64,000 bases of DNA from Euclidia mi (lineage: Eukaryota > Arthropoda > Insecta > Lepidoptera > Erebidae): positions 100,977,279 to 101,041,278 of the forward strand of contig OX123182.2 of assembly GCA_944739405.2 (NCBI GenBank), in the 5' to 3' direction. This document shows positions 54,548 to 64,000 of the stretch, piece after piece. Below the pieces are notes generated by a model. It was not told where the DNA came from. It was given only the letters and a program-made list of their open reading frames with translations, and did no database searches. How positions within the stretch are numbered: position 1 is the stretch's first letter; the number at the start of each line of letters is the position of its first letter. The position numbers and the translations under genes were made by a program.

Positions 54548-55170
54548 GCGTAAAGAAAAATACCATGAAAATTAGAAAATAACGCCTCGAAAGATTATGT
54601 GCTACTAAGTACCCATTTGAAACAAAAATATATAAGTTCAGTTTAAAAATGCAAGTTTGTGTAATAATTATTTAAAGACTGTCCATCAACTAGCGTTCTG
54701 ACTGCTGTGGACACAAAGTTACGGAATTTAAAATGTATAACATATAAATAATTATACTTTACAAGTCCGTTTGATTTTGAACCTATATTGAAACTTTAAT
54801 CGATATCGATAGCGGATTTGCTCAGTCACTATTAAATTAAAAAGTTACGATATTTGTGTTCAAATTGTCTTTAGCCCTAACTGACAAACATAGTGTCATC
54901 TTCTTCTGGCAACTCTAATTTTTCATATGAGTGAAGAGTGTAGCTATGTTCAATTTGTTCTTAAAAATATCGTTCCTTCCATGCTTCAGTTATTCTTCCG
55001 TGGTGCTGCCGTTTTTTGCTTATTCGTTAGAAAGCTCGATACATTTGCACGACATTTAGCGTTAAATCGTACTTGGGTGTGTCAGGTACCCTTTTTTTTG
55101 GTGCCGTGTTGGATAATCGTCATGGAGTCCCTCCGCCCTGGGGAAAGTGCAAAGGGTACTGTCAGACATT
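54548..55170. other. Non-coding; one unassigned frame
   Basis: A 107-residue frame at 54927-55250 (plus strand) has a hydrophobic middle (FFRGAAVFCLFV) but no recognised family, and it runs across the inverted-repeat motif at 55.17 kb. I regard it as unproven. Confidence 0.3.
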
Positions 55171-55173
55171 TAC

Positions 55174-55205
55174 CACAGTATAAATATGGAACAGTATGGA
55201 AACTA
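55174..55205. repeat. 32-bp inverted-repeat partner with TATAAATA core, left
   Basis: cacagTATAAATAtggaaca then gtatggaaacta; the reverse complement with one mismatch is at 58161-58192. GTCAG lies just outside in both copies. Confidence 0.7.
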
Positions 55206-55374
55206 AGCCTAGTTGATAAAATAATTACCTACGCTCCATTGAAGCAATAGGGTTGTCACTTTTTTATATTGTTTTTTTAAATATTTGTTTCTGTGGTGAT
55301 CAATCAATCGAATTGAAATAACTAGTTCAGAAATAAAATTTTAATACCTAAGTAATTTCATGGCGTCACGTCAG

Positions 55375-56381
55375 TTAAGCACAGCAAAATACGAGTGTGT
55401 AAAATACGAAAAACGTACGTAAAGCAGTGTTCCTCCCGGATTCTTGAATATAATTAAAATCTACGTAAGTGGATTTACCAGCGGCAACAGAATTACTTAA
55501 AAATTTAGTAGAAAAGCGAACTTTCATTTTTTTTAATTTGCGGGATATATGTGGCTGTTTGTTCGTTCTTTTGTTTATCATTTTCATAAAATTTTATGAT
55601 GTGCTCGTATTTAGCTACAAGATCCTGGAAATGGACGTCTTAGGTAATCAAATTGTTGCGAACCAGTTTTATGAGATGGAGTGCATCAAATATATAATAT
55701 ATTTTTCTGTCATTAATAAAGAAATCTGCCGTTCAATGGTAACAAATCTTTTTTTTTGCAGCCATAAATAGATCAGATGCCATGTCGAAGACAAATATTC
55801 TAACGTTCAGTCCTATCTCAAATAGTTTTTCCAAAAGAGTGTCAAAAGCTAGCTATCTCGTCATACGAGTAGGTTCTACATTCAGAGAGTAACGTAAATC
55901 TCACGAATTGTTTCCAGTTGATAAATATCCCACGAACCATCATAGTCAAAGCATTTTTTGCAGGTTCTGGTGACTGTACTCCATCGGCCTCATGAAAGCC
56001 AATAATTTTATCCTGCTTTAAGTAATAAAATAAATTAGCCTTTAAACTCATTGCATCAATGAGAACTGAACCGTTCTTTTCCATTTAATTCATGGCATCT
56101 ACTTTAGTTTTCAGAATTGACTGAGTCTGTCATTTATTTTAGATGTTACTGTTCCGTGCTTATTTAATGTTCTTGGACAGAGTCAGAGAGACAGAGTGGC
56201 ATATAATATTTTGCAGTAACCGGTAAGCTTGCGGATTGTTATAATATAAATTCAAACAAAACATTTTGTAATTTTGGCCATATCTATTTCCGGTATAATT
56301 AAAGTTTAAATGAGTCTGTGCTTTTACCAACACAGCTAGCTCTTTCTTCTTCTCTTTCTCTCTCAGAAATTTGTCACACAA
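55375..56381 (-). pseudogene. P-element-type (THAP9-like) transposase relic
   Basis: Read on the minus strand through several frames. 56381-56160: GNRYGQNYKMFCLNLYYNNP, then QAYRLLQNII (the helical region before the catalytic core). 56084-55842: VLIDAMSLKANLFYYLKQDK and IIGFHEADG, ALTMMVRGIFINWKQFVRF (first catalytic Asp and the MvrG..nWKq motif). About 55815-55640: VRIFVFDMASDLF (second Asp region) and IYYIFDALHLIKLVRNNL (the fDppHLiK motif). 55587-55375: KMKVRFSTKFLSNSVAAG. The order and motifs match the RNase H-like transposase of P elements and THAP9. Frameshifts and at least three stops interrupt it. The THAP domain is absent on this strand. Confidence 0.75.
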
Positions 56382-56899
56382 TTCATGGAATTTATCTGTT
56401 TGATTTTTCCCGTTTTATTATGAATTTGGTGTTTTTTTTCTACATTTTAAAAGATCGAATTTTAGTTTTCTTTTCCGAGGCGTGTCCAATGAAAGAGATC
56501 TGGAAGTTTGACTACTGTCAGTCGCTAGAAGTTTTACATTTTCTTTCTACTGCCTTTGTACAGATTTCAACCACCTACGGAGCTTCGGTTAACATTTTTA
56601 CTTACATTTTTTTTGTAAATCCGGTAAATGAAGAGATGGTAATGAATTAATTTTAAGTTTTTTGCGCTAGGTGCCCGTTAGAATATCCATAGCATTGAAA
56701 TGTTATTCACAAATAGTATAGTTTTGAGGCGGTATGTTCATCAAATCTTCTCGAGATATCAAGCGATAACAAAATATTCTCTGTCATTTTCACCAGAAAA
56801 AGTGTGGGTAAACAAAACAATTCAAGCTGATGGCCACTTTTTACTACTTGGGAGGAAGGTAAAAATACAATTTTTGTAAAAGAATACTTTTTTATTTAC

Positions 56900-57815
56900 A
56901 TTTTGACAGCACTATCGGCTTTAACACCCTCGAAAATCATGAAAACGACACCCATGACGAAAAAGTTGATAATTTATTGCAGCCGCCATCTTGGATTTTT
57001 ATTTTGACAGCACTATCAGCTTTAACACCCTCGAAGCCATGAAAACGACACCCTTGTCGAAAAAGTTGATAATTTATTGCAGCCGCCATCCTGGATTTCC
57101 ATTTTGACAGCACTATCAGCTTTAACACCCTCAAAAACCATGAAAACTACACCCATGACAAAAAAGTTGATAATTTATTGCAGCCGCCATCTTGAATTTC
57201 TATTTTGACAGCACTATCAGCTATAACACCCTCGAAAACCATGAAAAAGACACCCATGACGAAAAAGTTGATAATTTATTGCAGCCGCCATCTTGGATTT
57301 CTATTTTGACAGCACTATCAGCTTTAACACCCTCAAAGCCATGAAAACGACACCCTTGTCGAAAAAGTTGATAATTTATTGCAGCCGCCATCCTGGATTT
57401 CCATTTTGACAGCACTATCAGCTTTAACACCCTCAAAAACCATGAAAACTACACCCATGACAAAAAAGTTGATAATTTATTGCAGCCGCCATCTTGAATT
57501 TCTATTTTGACAGCACTATCAGCTATAACACCCTCGAAAACCATGAAAAAGACACCCATGACGAAAAAGTTGATAATTTATTGCAGCCGCCATCTTGGAT
57601 TTCTATTTTGACAGCACTATCTGCTTTAACACCCACGAAAACCATGAAAACGACACCCATGACGAAAAAGTTGATAATTTATTGCAGTCGCCATCTTGGA
57701 TTTCCATTTTGACAGCACTATCGGCTTTAACACCCTCGAAAACCATAAAACGACACCCAGGACGAAAAAGTTGATACTTCTAATCGATTTCAGCCGCCAT
57801 CATAGATTTACGTTT
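56900..57815. repeat. 100-bp satellite, about nine units, with higher-order period of three
   Basis: Units begin attttgacagcactatc and include gttgataatttattgcagcc and gccatcttgg. Starts near 56900, 57001, 57101, 57202, 57303, 57403, 57504, 57605, 57706. Units 2-4 (57001-57302) and 5-7 (57303-57604) are a near-perfect trimer duplication sharing private variants (acccttgtcg; aaaactacac; gaaaaagaca). Open frames on either strand are artefacts. Confidence 0.95.
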
Positions 57816-58160
57816 TGAGTTAGGTTCACGAATTTATTATGATCTATCACACGGACTTATAATTCCAGTACAATTTTATTATTATAACAATAAACCATTC
57901 TGCCCTTTCATAGTCAGCAGGAAGTTTAAAAAACGATAGGTAGGATAGGATAGGTTTTGATGAAGACGAGTTCAAACAGTAGAATACTACACAATACGCT
58001 CGTGGTATTTTTAAAATGTCTCGGAAATAAACGTAACCGAAATAAACGTGTGACCACACGCCTTGACGCGGCACTCACTACTGACAGCACCGCGAGAACC
58101 GCTTAGGGGTCTCGTCGATGCGCATGTTTGTGTGAGTGTGCCGTTTTGAATGTTTGTTGG
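57816..58160. other. Non-coding stretch
   Basis: Nothing recognised. Confidence 0.35.
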
Positions 58161-58192
58161 TAGTTTCCGTACTGTTCCATATTTATACTGTG
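58161..58192. repeat. 32-bp inverted-repeat partner with TATAAATA core, right
   Basis: tagtttccgtactgttccat then atttatactgtg; see 55174-55205. Confidence 0.7.
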
Positions 58193-58590
58193 CATTTACT
58201 GACTATTTAATATTATTTAATTAGGCACCTGCAATGGCGATCAGCTAAGCGGCGGTGGCAGTCGTTGCAACGAGTTAATTTTCAAACCTTATGACGACGA
58301 ACATTTTTTTAAAACTTTGAGCGAATTATTTTTTAATGTATTTTCATTCAGTCATAGTAGTAGATTGACCTCTTTAAATATTTTGCAAATACAAATCAAC
58401 ACCCTGTATTACATGTACCCGAATACCAAGCCGTTCAGTATTAACAGTGATCTTTCACATTTTTTCATGTGAGAATTATCTAGCAGCTTAGTAAAGAAGT
58501 TAGTCTTTCTACAGAAATAAAGCAAAGAATCAAGCTGATGATGATTGGATTTGGGCAAGTGCTTGATTATTATATGTATAACATAAGTGA
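58193..58590. other. Non-coding stretch
   Basis: Nothing recognised. Confidence 0.35.
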
Positions 58591-58745
58591 TAGGAGGTTT
58601 ACGCAGGCACCTAGCCGTTTAGAACTGCCCTGAGTGTTGTACATTCGATGTGACAACAAATTAATGTTTAAACTCTGGGAGTTTCTACTTTGTGTCCGTT
58701 GATCGAATGTTTGTAAAGTCCCCCGCGAAAATGTATGACTACGAA
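58590..58745 (+). repeat. Degenerate tRNA-derived SINE
   Basis: gcacctagccgtttagaact, gtgttgtacattcgatg, ctttgtgtccgttgatcgaa, and tgtttgtaaagtcccccgcg align in order with the SINE at 45379-45611. Confidence 0.55.
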
Positions 58746-59560
58746 AACAAGGCTTCGAGCGGAACTCCTTTGGCTGCGTCTTCACTGTCGTTTGATAACT
58801 TACATTTATTGTTGTTACACTATCAGACAATATCGCTTAAATCCAGAAATAAAAACTAACAGTTTTTTAAACAAATTTAATTGTAAGGAACTTGAAAATG
58901 ATGTACATTCGTCCTAAAAAGTTAAAAAAGCCACAAAAGGAAAATGGCCCCATCGTTTACAAACAAAATTCAAAATATAAAAGTGGCTCGTGCATCATCA
59001 CATCCCGATCTCAGGAGTATCGTTAAGTCAACGGTGCGGTGTAATCAAATCGGCTCGTAAAGCGTTTGTCGGACCACCGCAAACAAATTTAAACAATTTT
59101 ACTGCTAATAAATGGGCCGATAAACATAATATACCGAAATAGAATTTGTATCAATAGAACGCGCAACGTATGGGTGACAAGGGATCGGTTCACGTGCCTT
59201 CGACGTCAAAGTGTTTGTTATTATTTATTGTTAAATGAGCTGGAATGTACAGACAAAACTAATAAATACGTTTCGGCGATGTTTTTCTGCTTACTCGTCA
59301 AATTAATGTTTCGTTGTAATAAGTAAAACGAATATATCAGCTAAATTATTTCAGCTTCTGCTTAGCAAAGCAAATATCATTTAATTCAGAACTACAGTCC
59401 TATGTTTCAGGAAGGAATAAATTCTACTGCAAGTATTCCAAAGTGGCGATAGTGTCTGGATTATTAGTTTTCAAAATTTCGGAGCTGCATAGGTGGATAG
59501 ACCTTGTGATCCCGATGATCACATAGATTATTTATTTAGCTGTGAAACCTTATAAACAAG
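58746..59560. other. Non-coding stretch
   Basis: Nothing recognised. Confidence 0.35.
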
Positions 59561-59720
59561 TAGCCGGAACCGGAGAACCAGAAGCCGGGTCCTGCTGGAA
59601 GCGCTTCCGGTAGGACGTCCGAATGTCATGCCGGAAGACGGCCGCGAGTCCTGCCTGCAGCAGGTATTTTGTTTGAAAAATGTCCTGGTCCTTCCGGCAG
59701 TACGATGACCTTAGGCTTTG
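59561..59720. other. Unassigned GC-rich island
   Basis: About 160 bp rich in ccgga/tccgg motifs, with a ggaagcgcttcc palindrome at about 59597. The minus-strand frame (59626-59877) ends SKPKVIVLPEGPGHFSNKIP, then AAGRTRGRLPA; no family recognised. On the plus strand a donor-like CAG/GTATTT follows at 59660. It could be a transposon scrap or an exon. Confidence 0.3.
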
Positions 59721-60256
59721 AACCCGCGTTTACAGAAGTTCTAAACTTTTGATAGCTTTCACGTTTGTATATTGCAAGATCCTCTATTATTTTGTCTATA
59801 AGAAGAAATAAAAGCCTAATATCAATTTCTCGAATGGCCATATTGCTTAGAACCAATTGCAGATGCTGTATGTACATAATAGTTTGAAATTATCGATAGT
59901 TACATTATTTTCATATATTAATTAACATTTAAACCAAAATATGTTACTTTTGTTCCTTTTTTCCCTTTATGTTGAATGCTCAGAATAAGGAATACTCGCA
60001 ATAGTTTATTATTTGCCAAGATTGTAACCACAATCGCTGATATTTCACTTATATAATTTTCACCAAATTATTCTTGATCCTGTGCATTTCTTTGGCCGAT
60101 TTCTGGAACGTGCTTCCCACGTGAATGGTCATGCGCCATCGCTTGACAATTGAAGGCCAGCTGCGTTGACAAATTAATTATACTACTCCGCGAAATAGAA
60201 AGAATTGCTCTGTTTTTTTTTTCATATAAATTTCAACTATGAATTATATTTTTTTA
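59721..60256. other. Non-coding stretch
   Basis: Nothing recognised. Confidence 0.35.
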
Positions 60257-60259
60257 CAG

Positions 60260-60356
60260 TACTGTGAGCGACAAAAAGTTGCGTCCTGCCCGAAGTACTT
60301 TAATTCCTGCTAGCATGACGCCGGGCGATCTATCATTAAGATACAATTATTATTAG
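60260..60356 (+). CDS. Possible terminal exon of an unknown gene
   Basis: After a strong acceptor-like tatatttttttacag (ending near 60259), one frame reads TVSDKKLRPARSTLIPASMT, then PGDLSLRYNYY and a TAG. It is basic and serine-rich. No family recognised and no partner exon identified; it may be chance. Confidence 0.2.
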
Positions 60357-60433
60357 TAAAACCTAATTTGTCACAAGAGCTCAGGAAACAGATTTTCAGT
60401 AACAATAAAATTACTCCATTACGTAAAGAAATT

Positions 60434-60505
60434 AGGCGGGTCCACACAGAGCGAACAGCCTCGCGAGGCATTTGCCGTGCGAGGAAACGGTCCCCAAACG
60501 AGTGC
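60434..60505 (+). repeat. Foldback-family fragment (gcgggtccacacagagcg)
   Basis: ggcgggtccacacagagcga, cagcctcgcgaggc and gtgcgaggaaacggtccc. Same family as the hairpins at 62.23-62.44 kb. Confidence 0.6.
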
Positions 60506-60518
60506 GGCCATAGAATAA

Positions 60519-61062
60519 AGCTGCGTTCACATTTATCTGACGTGATCTCTCGTGACGCTCTCTGTCGTAATTACTTACCGTTCACATTTGTCTGTCACGA
60601 TCTGACGCAATTTTGAATCAGTTCTGTCTTGACTCTCGGAGAGTTCACACATTCGCAATGTTTTTGATGAAGTATCCGATTCAAATTAAGTAGATATCTA
60701 ATTTTATCCATAAATTATTTACATAGGATTATATTATTTCGTATTTAATTAGCTCGTCTTTAGGTACTGTATAAGAATAATATTATAAAAACGAAGTCGA
60801 TTAGTTCGTCGTCCATAGCGCACAATTGCATACGCGCGTCTGACGCTTTACGACAGACAGTGGCGCGTGCACATTTTTATGACGTGTCGTGTCGCGAACT
60901 GTACCGCCCCCCCATCCCTCTCTGTCACAGACCGGGATATCGTCTGTCGCGACAGCGACAGATTACATCAGGTAAATGTACACGCTCTCATATAAAATGA
61001 CTGAAACCGATTGCTCTCTGTCGCGTCACGACAGATTACGTCAGATAAATGTGAACGCGGCC
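60519..61062. mobile_element. 544-bp TIR MITE with TAA flanks
   Basis: Inverted ends agctgcgttcacatttatct ... gtgatctctcgtgacg and cgtcacgacagattacg ... agataaatgtgaacgcggcc, about 38 bp, flanked by TAA at 60516-60518 and 61063-61065. A 3-bp TAA target suggests the PIF/Harbinger group. Internal repeats of ctgtcgcgacag-like motifs. Non-coding. Confidence 0.75.
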
Positions 61063-61065
61063 TAA

Positions 61066-61385
61066 AGCGTGGCAGCCTCGGCAACATCTATTTATAGATA
61101 TCCGTAGGAAAATACCAAATTGTAGTTGTCATAAAGTTTGAATTCAGGACATAAAAATATAGTAGAAAATCTATTATATTATTGCGCATGTACTGTGCCA
61201 CTTGTGAATTAGAGTGAAATAGAAGGTACATTTGCCATCTATCGGTCTTACGTATCAATGTGAGATCGCTGGTTAAATAATATAGTACTTGGAAATGGTC
61301 CTACTGCAATAGGGTTGTGGCATGTGATTTTACTAGCCGGCTCGGCTGCCTGACTAACGCAAACCCTCCTTAAGAATGTTTTTTT
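61066..61385. other. Non-coding stretch
   Basis: Nothing recognised apart from gcgtggcagcctcggcaaca, which may continue the foldback fragment split by the MITE. Confidence 0.35.
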
Positions 61386-61389
61386 TTCT

Positions 61390-61634
61390 ACTACATTTAC
61401 ACAACACCATGTGGTCCCAAACTAAGCAAAGTTTGTACTATGGGTACCTACTAGACAATGGATAAACATAAATATTTACATATACTTCTTTTGTAAATAT
61501 ATATATAGAAACACCCAGACCTAGCCAAATCTTCATGTTCATGCACACAAATGTTTGACTTGAGCGGGAATCGAACCCGCGACCTTCGGCGTTGCAGTCG
61601 CTTACACTCCCGCTTTGCCAACCGGTCGTCGATT
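61390..61634 (-). repeat. tRNA-derived SINE (common lepidopteran type)
   Basis: Minus strand: gaccggttggcaaagcggga head, gcgggttcgattcccgctca B-box, then catttgtgtgcatgaacatg, gtctgggtgtttctatatat and a body ending near tttgggaccacatggtgttg. The tRNA-like head is followed directly by the SINE body, so it is not a tRNA gene. Confidence 0.8.
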
Positions 61635-61802
61635 ATTGTTATAAAGAATGAGGAATAGGTAGACATGGAAAAAATATAGAATGTATTATAAGAAATTAAT
61701 GTCTGCAGGCAAGGATACTGTAACCGAAGCACAGACTGAAGGATTATTATTGGTACAATAAATTGTATCAAAGATGAGAATGTTATGATGGATGTATCCC
61801 CC

Positions 61803-62056
61803 GTGATCCAGTGACCTGTGGATAGCGTATGCGACTGCTGATCGGAGGTCCCGGGTTCGATTCCTGGGTCGGGCAAAAGTGTTACTGGGTTTTCCCGAAT
61901 TCTCAGATGCAGCACGGAGTCTGCTGATCTGCCCGGTACCGGCAATAGGTTCGTCCCCTATTACATGGCCCTAAACATTTCATAGCGAAATGTGGATGTA
62001 ATAATATAACACCTCTGCCTATCCCTTCAGGGATACAGACGTGGTGAGTCTATAAA
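61803..62056 (+). repeat. tRNA-derived SINE with RTE-LINE tail
   Basis: tgtggatagcgtatgcgact, ggtcccgggttcgattcctg, body caataggttcgtcccctatt, tail cctctgcctatcccttcagg and gatacagacgtg. Same family as 45697-45952. Confidence 0.8.
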
Positions 62057-62226
62057 AAAATGTTCAACATACATACACTTTTTCGAATTTATATTATTAG
62101 TAGGGATTATAATGTTCGAGCGAGGCACGAAACAGCGTCCAGACAGCGGCAAAACAAAAATCCTAACTCGATGGCTCGGCCGCTCGGTCGCTCGGCCACG
62201 GCGGTACACGCGCTTGCCTCGGCCTG

Positions 62227-62299
62227 GGCACGTCTACACAGAGCGAGGAGCCTCGCGCGCCAGTTACTCGCGAGGCTGTGCGCTCTGTGTGGACGTGCC
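62227..62299. repeat. GC-rich foldback hairpin 1
   Basis: ggcacgtctacacagagcg pairs with cgctctgtgtggacgtgcc; inner gagcctcgcg pairs with cgcgaggctgtg region. Confidence 0.85.
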
Positions 62300-62363
62300 T
62301 AATTCGGTAGCTCGGGCGCACGGTAGCTCGGCCGCGGCTGCACATGCGCTTTCCTCGACCGAG

Positions 62364-62435
62364 CCACGTCTACATAGACCGAGCAGCCTCGCGAAGCATT
62401 TTCCGCGCGAGGCTGCTCGGTCTGTATGGACCCGC
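62364..62435. repeat. GC-rich foldback hairpin 2
   Basis: ccacgtctacatagaccgag, cagcctcgcg pairs with cgcgaggctg, ctcggtctgtatggacccg with minor mismatches. Same family as hairpin 1 and the 60.43 kb fragment. Confidence 0.85.
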
Positions 62436-62439
62436 CTAT

Positions 62440-64000
62440 TCGCTAATTGAGATCATAATGACGCATGACGTATATATGTTAATTTTACTGGCACATTCGA
62501 CATTTAAGCTGTACTTAATAATCCTATCAACGTCCGCTATTATATAATTTCGAGGACATTGAAAATAAAGTATGGAGTGAACATTAAAAACACTACACAA
62601 ATAAATATATGTTAAGTATTTGTGATAGTATTTCTAAGGTTTACTACAAACAGGTTTTATATACACTATATTTTAGGATTTTTCTGAAGTTACATCATGT
62701 AAGTATGATGTGTAATTAATAGTTTATGTCAGATAGAGTATACCAAGTAATTAAATAGAAAAACAAAGTCTAAATAGTAAATATGGTAAGCGCATAAGAG
62801 AACACAAAAAAAATCAAATCTATGATATCTAGGCAGTCAGGAACGCAAAGTAACAGCATCCATGGAATTAATCAAACGATAGATGCTTAGTATTACCCAA
62901 TGATAAAAATGTAGAGGAAAAATAAATGTATTTTCTCCCCGGATTACAAAAAAATACCAAATAAAAAATGCGATAAACAACATTGTATAAGTTCAGTAAA
63001 ACAAATCTACCCTACATAAAATATTCCTTCAAGACCTTGATCATAATAAATATACAGAGAAATAAAAATACAAGGAAAATGAAAAGGAATAAATGAATTT
63101 ATGAGAAAAATAGTTTATCAGCTCTACATGTGACGGCATTCCGTATCACTTTCCTGTGGACCACGTTTCCTTATTATGTTATCCGAAGTAAGGAGTTGCT
63201 TTACACGTATATTTATTTTCTTTTGCGCCACCATGTTTTAGTTCATTCGCTTAGTTGCTTAGTATGCATACGAAGCCTGTTTTTCTTTATAAGTAGTGCA
63301 TTCTATTGAAAACATCATATTACCACGTTCGTTGTGATGTTCATCGAAACATCAGAACAAATTTCAAGTCATCTAAATCACTTATCATCGTCAATATAAA
63401 AAATGTTTTCTTCTGTTGCTGACTCGCTGACTGACAGACTCGCAAAACTAAAACTAATGGGCGGAGCAAGCTGAAATTTTGGATGAATATCACTTAGAAA
63501 GTGTTTGGGAAACTTTGAGATCATGTTAGGATATTTCCTAAAATGATTGAGTATTCCCAATTCTCGAATTTTTGGAAAGTGGCCAAAAAGTACGCAAAGT
63601 TGTCATGTGCAGTATGTGGACAATATGAAGTCGGTTAAAAACCGCAAGAGGTAGCGATATTCTTCCATATACTCAATACATCAATAAAATTATCGGATTT
63701 GCCTGTCAGTAAGTAACAAAAGAGATCTATGTAGGTATATGATTATATTGATTGGTCTAAAAGGCTCGATATTCTCACTTTAGTATCACCAGCATAGCAA
63801 GGGTCAGCAGCAATGACCTACTTTTGTCATTCTTTAAGTAATCTATGAATTGTAAGAAAAGTATACTTACTAAATAATGTATTTATTTATGTCACATACT
63901 CTGTTCCCTCCATTGATCATTATATCCGTTTTGCTCTATAAACTTCCTTTTTCAATTATCTCAGCGTACAAAACATTTACCCAATCTTCTCAAAATAAAC
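62440..64000. other. AT-rich non-coding end of window
   Basis: No coding region, RNA gene or known repeat recognised. Confidence 0.4.

Noticed and set aside
54927..55250. 107-residue protein
   Set aside because: No recognised domain, and it crosses the inverted-repeat motif; treated as chance.
56900..57815. CRISPR-like array
   Set aside because: The repeat is contiguous with no spacers, units are about 100 bp, and the sequence is from an insect; it is a satellite.
61560..61625. tRNA gene on the minus strand
   Set aside because: The A and B boxes are present, but the sequence runs straight into a SINE body, and no consistent cloverleaf is seen.

Overview
This is a gene-poor, AT-rich insect chromosome segment, almost certainly from a moth or butterfly (Lepidoptera). 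The evidence is the repeat content: Lep1-type non-autonomous Helitrons (TC...CTAG termini, A|T target), RTE-like endonuclease/reverse-transcriptase LINEs of the kind often labelled craniofacial-development-protein-2-like, tRNA-headed SINEs with typical lepidopteran bodies, a gypsy-class errantivirus, Penelope-like elements and many short hairpin MITEs. No bacterial features, CRISPR arrays or rRNA genes are seen. Only one stretch looks like host protein-coding sequence with any confidence: a serine-protease-homologue exon at 43.77-44.74 kb. A few weaker candidates are listed with low confidence.

Layout. 0-7.2 kb: a LINE with EN-RT ORF2 (minus strand) sits inside the 3' UTR of an older, 5'-truncated LINE of another family; the rest of the older LINE's 3' UTR reappears at bases 1-131. 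7.9-8.4 kb: decayed RTE-like coding relic. 9.7-20.0 kb: a pair of long direct repeats (LTR-like) bracketing a non-coding interior with a 33-bp tandem array; the right repeat is split by a LINE (15.05-19.95 kb) whose two ORFs are both open. 21.7-29.1 kb: complete errantivirus (LTR-gag-pol-env-LTR, minus strand) with nearly identical LTRs but several broken frames. 29.1-30.9 kb: Helitron cluster with internal tandem duplications. 31-37 kb: host-like non-coding DNA peppered with small MITEs and SINE tails. 37.3-41.1 kb: RTE-like LINE with a clean 10-bp target duplication, itself split by a 560-bp mariner-type MITE.

41.8-49.8 kb is the most unusual region: two inverted arms of about 1.2 kb, roughly nine bases in ten identical by eye, enclose 5.6 kb that contains the catalytically dead protease homologue, SINEs and a Penelope-like element with its own inverted terminal repeats; a perfect 17-bp-arm hairpin lies just outside the right arm. 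50-58 kb holds a THAP-domain relic, a 360-bp tandem duplication, a decayed P-element-type transposase, and a 100-bp satellite with a three-unit higher-order period; a 32-bp inverted repeat containing a TATAAATA core brackets the transposase relic and the satellite. 59-64 kb carries TIR MITEs, GC-rich foldbacks and two SINEs, then featureless AT-rich DNA.

The genes do not form a pathway; the window is mainly a record of nested insertions. All calls are from reading the sequence; no alignments or searches were run.
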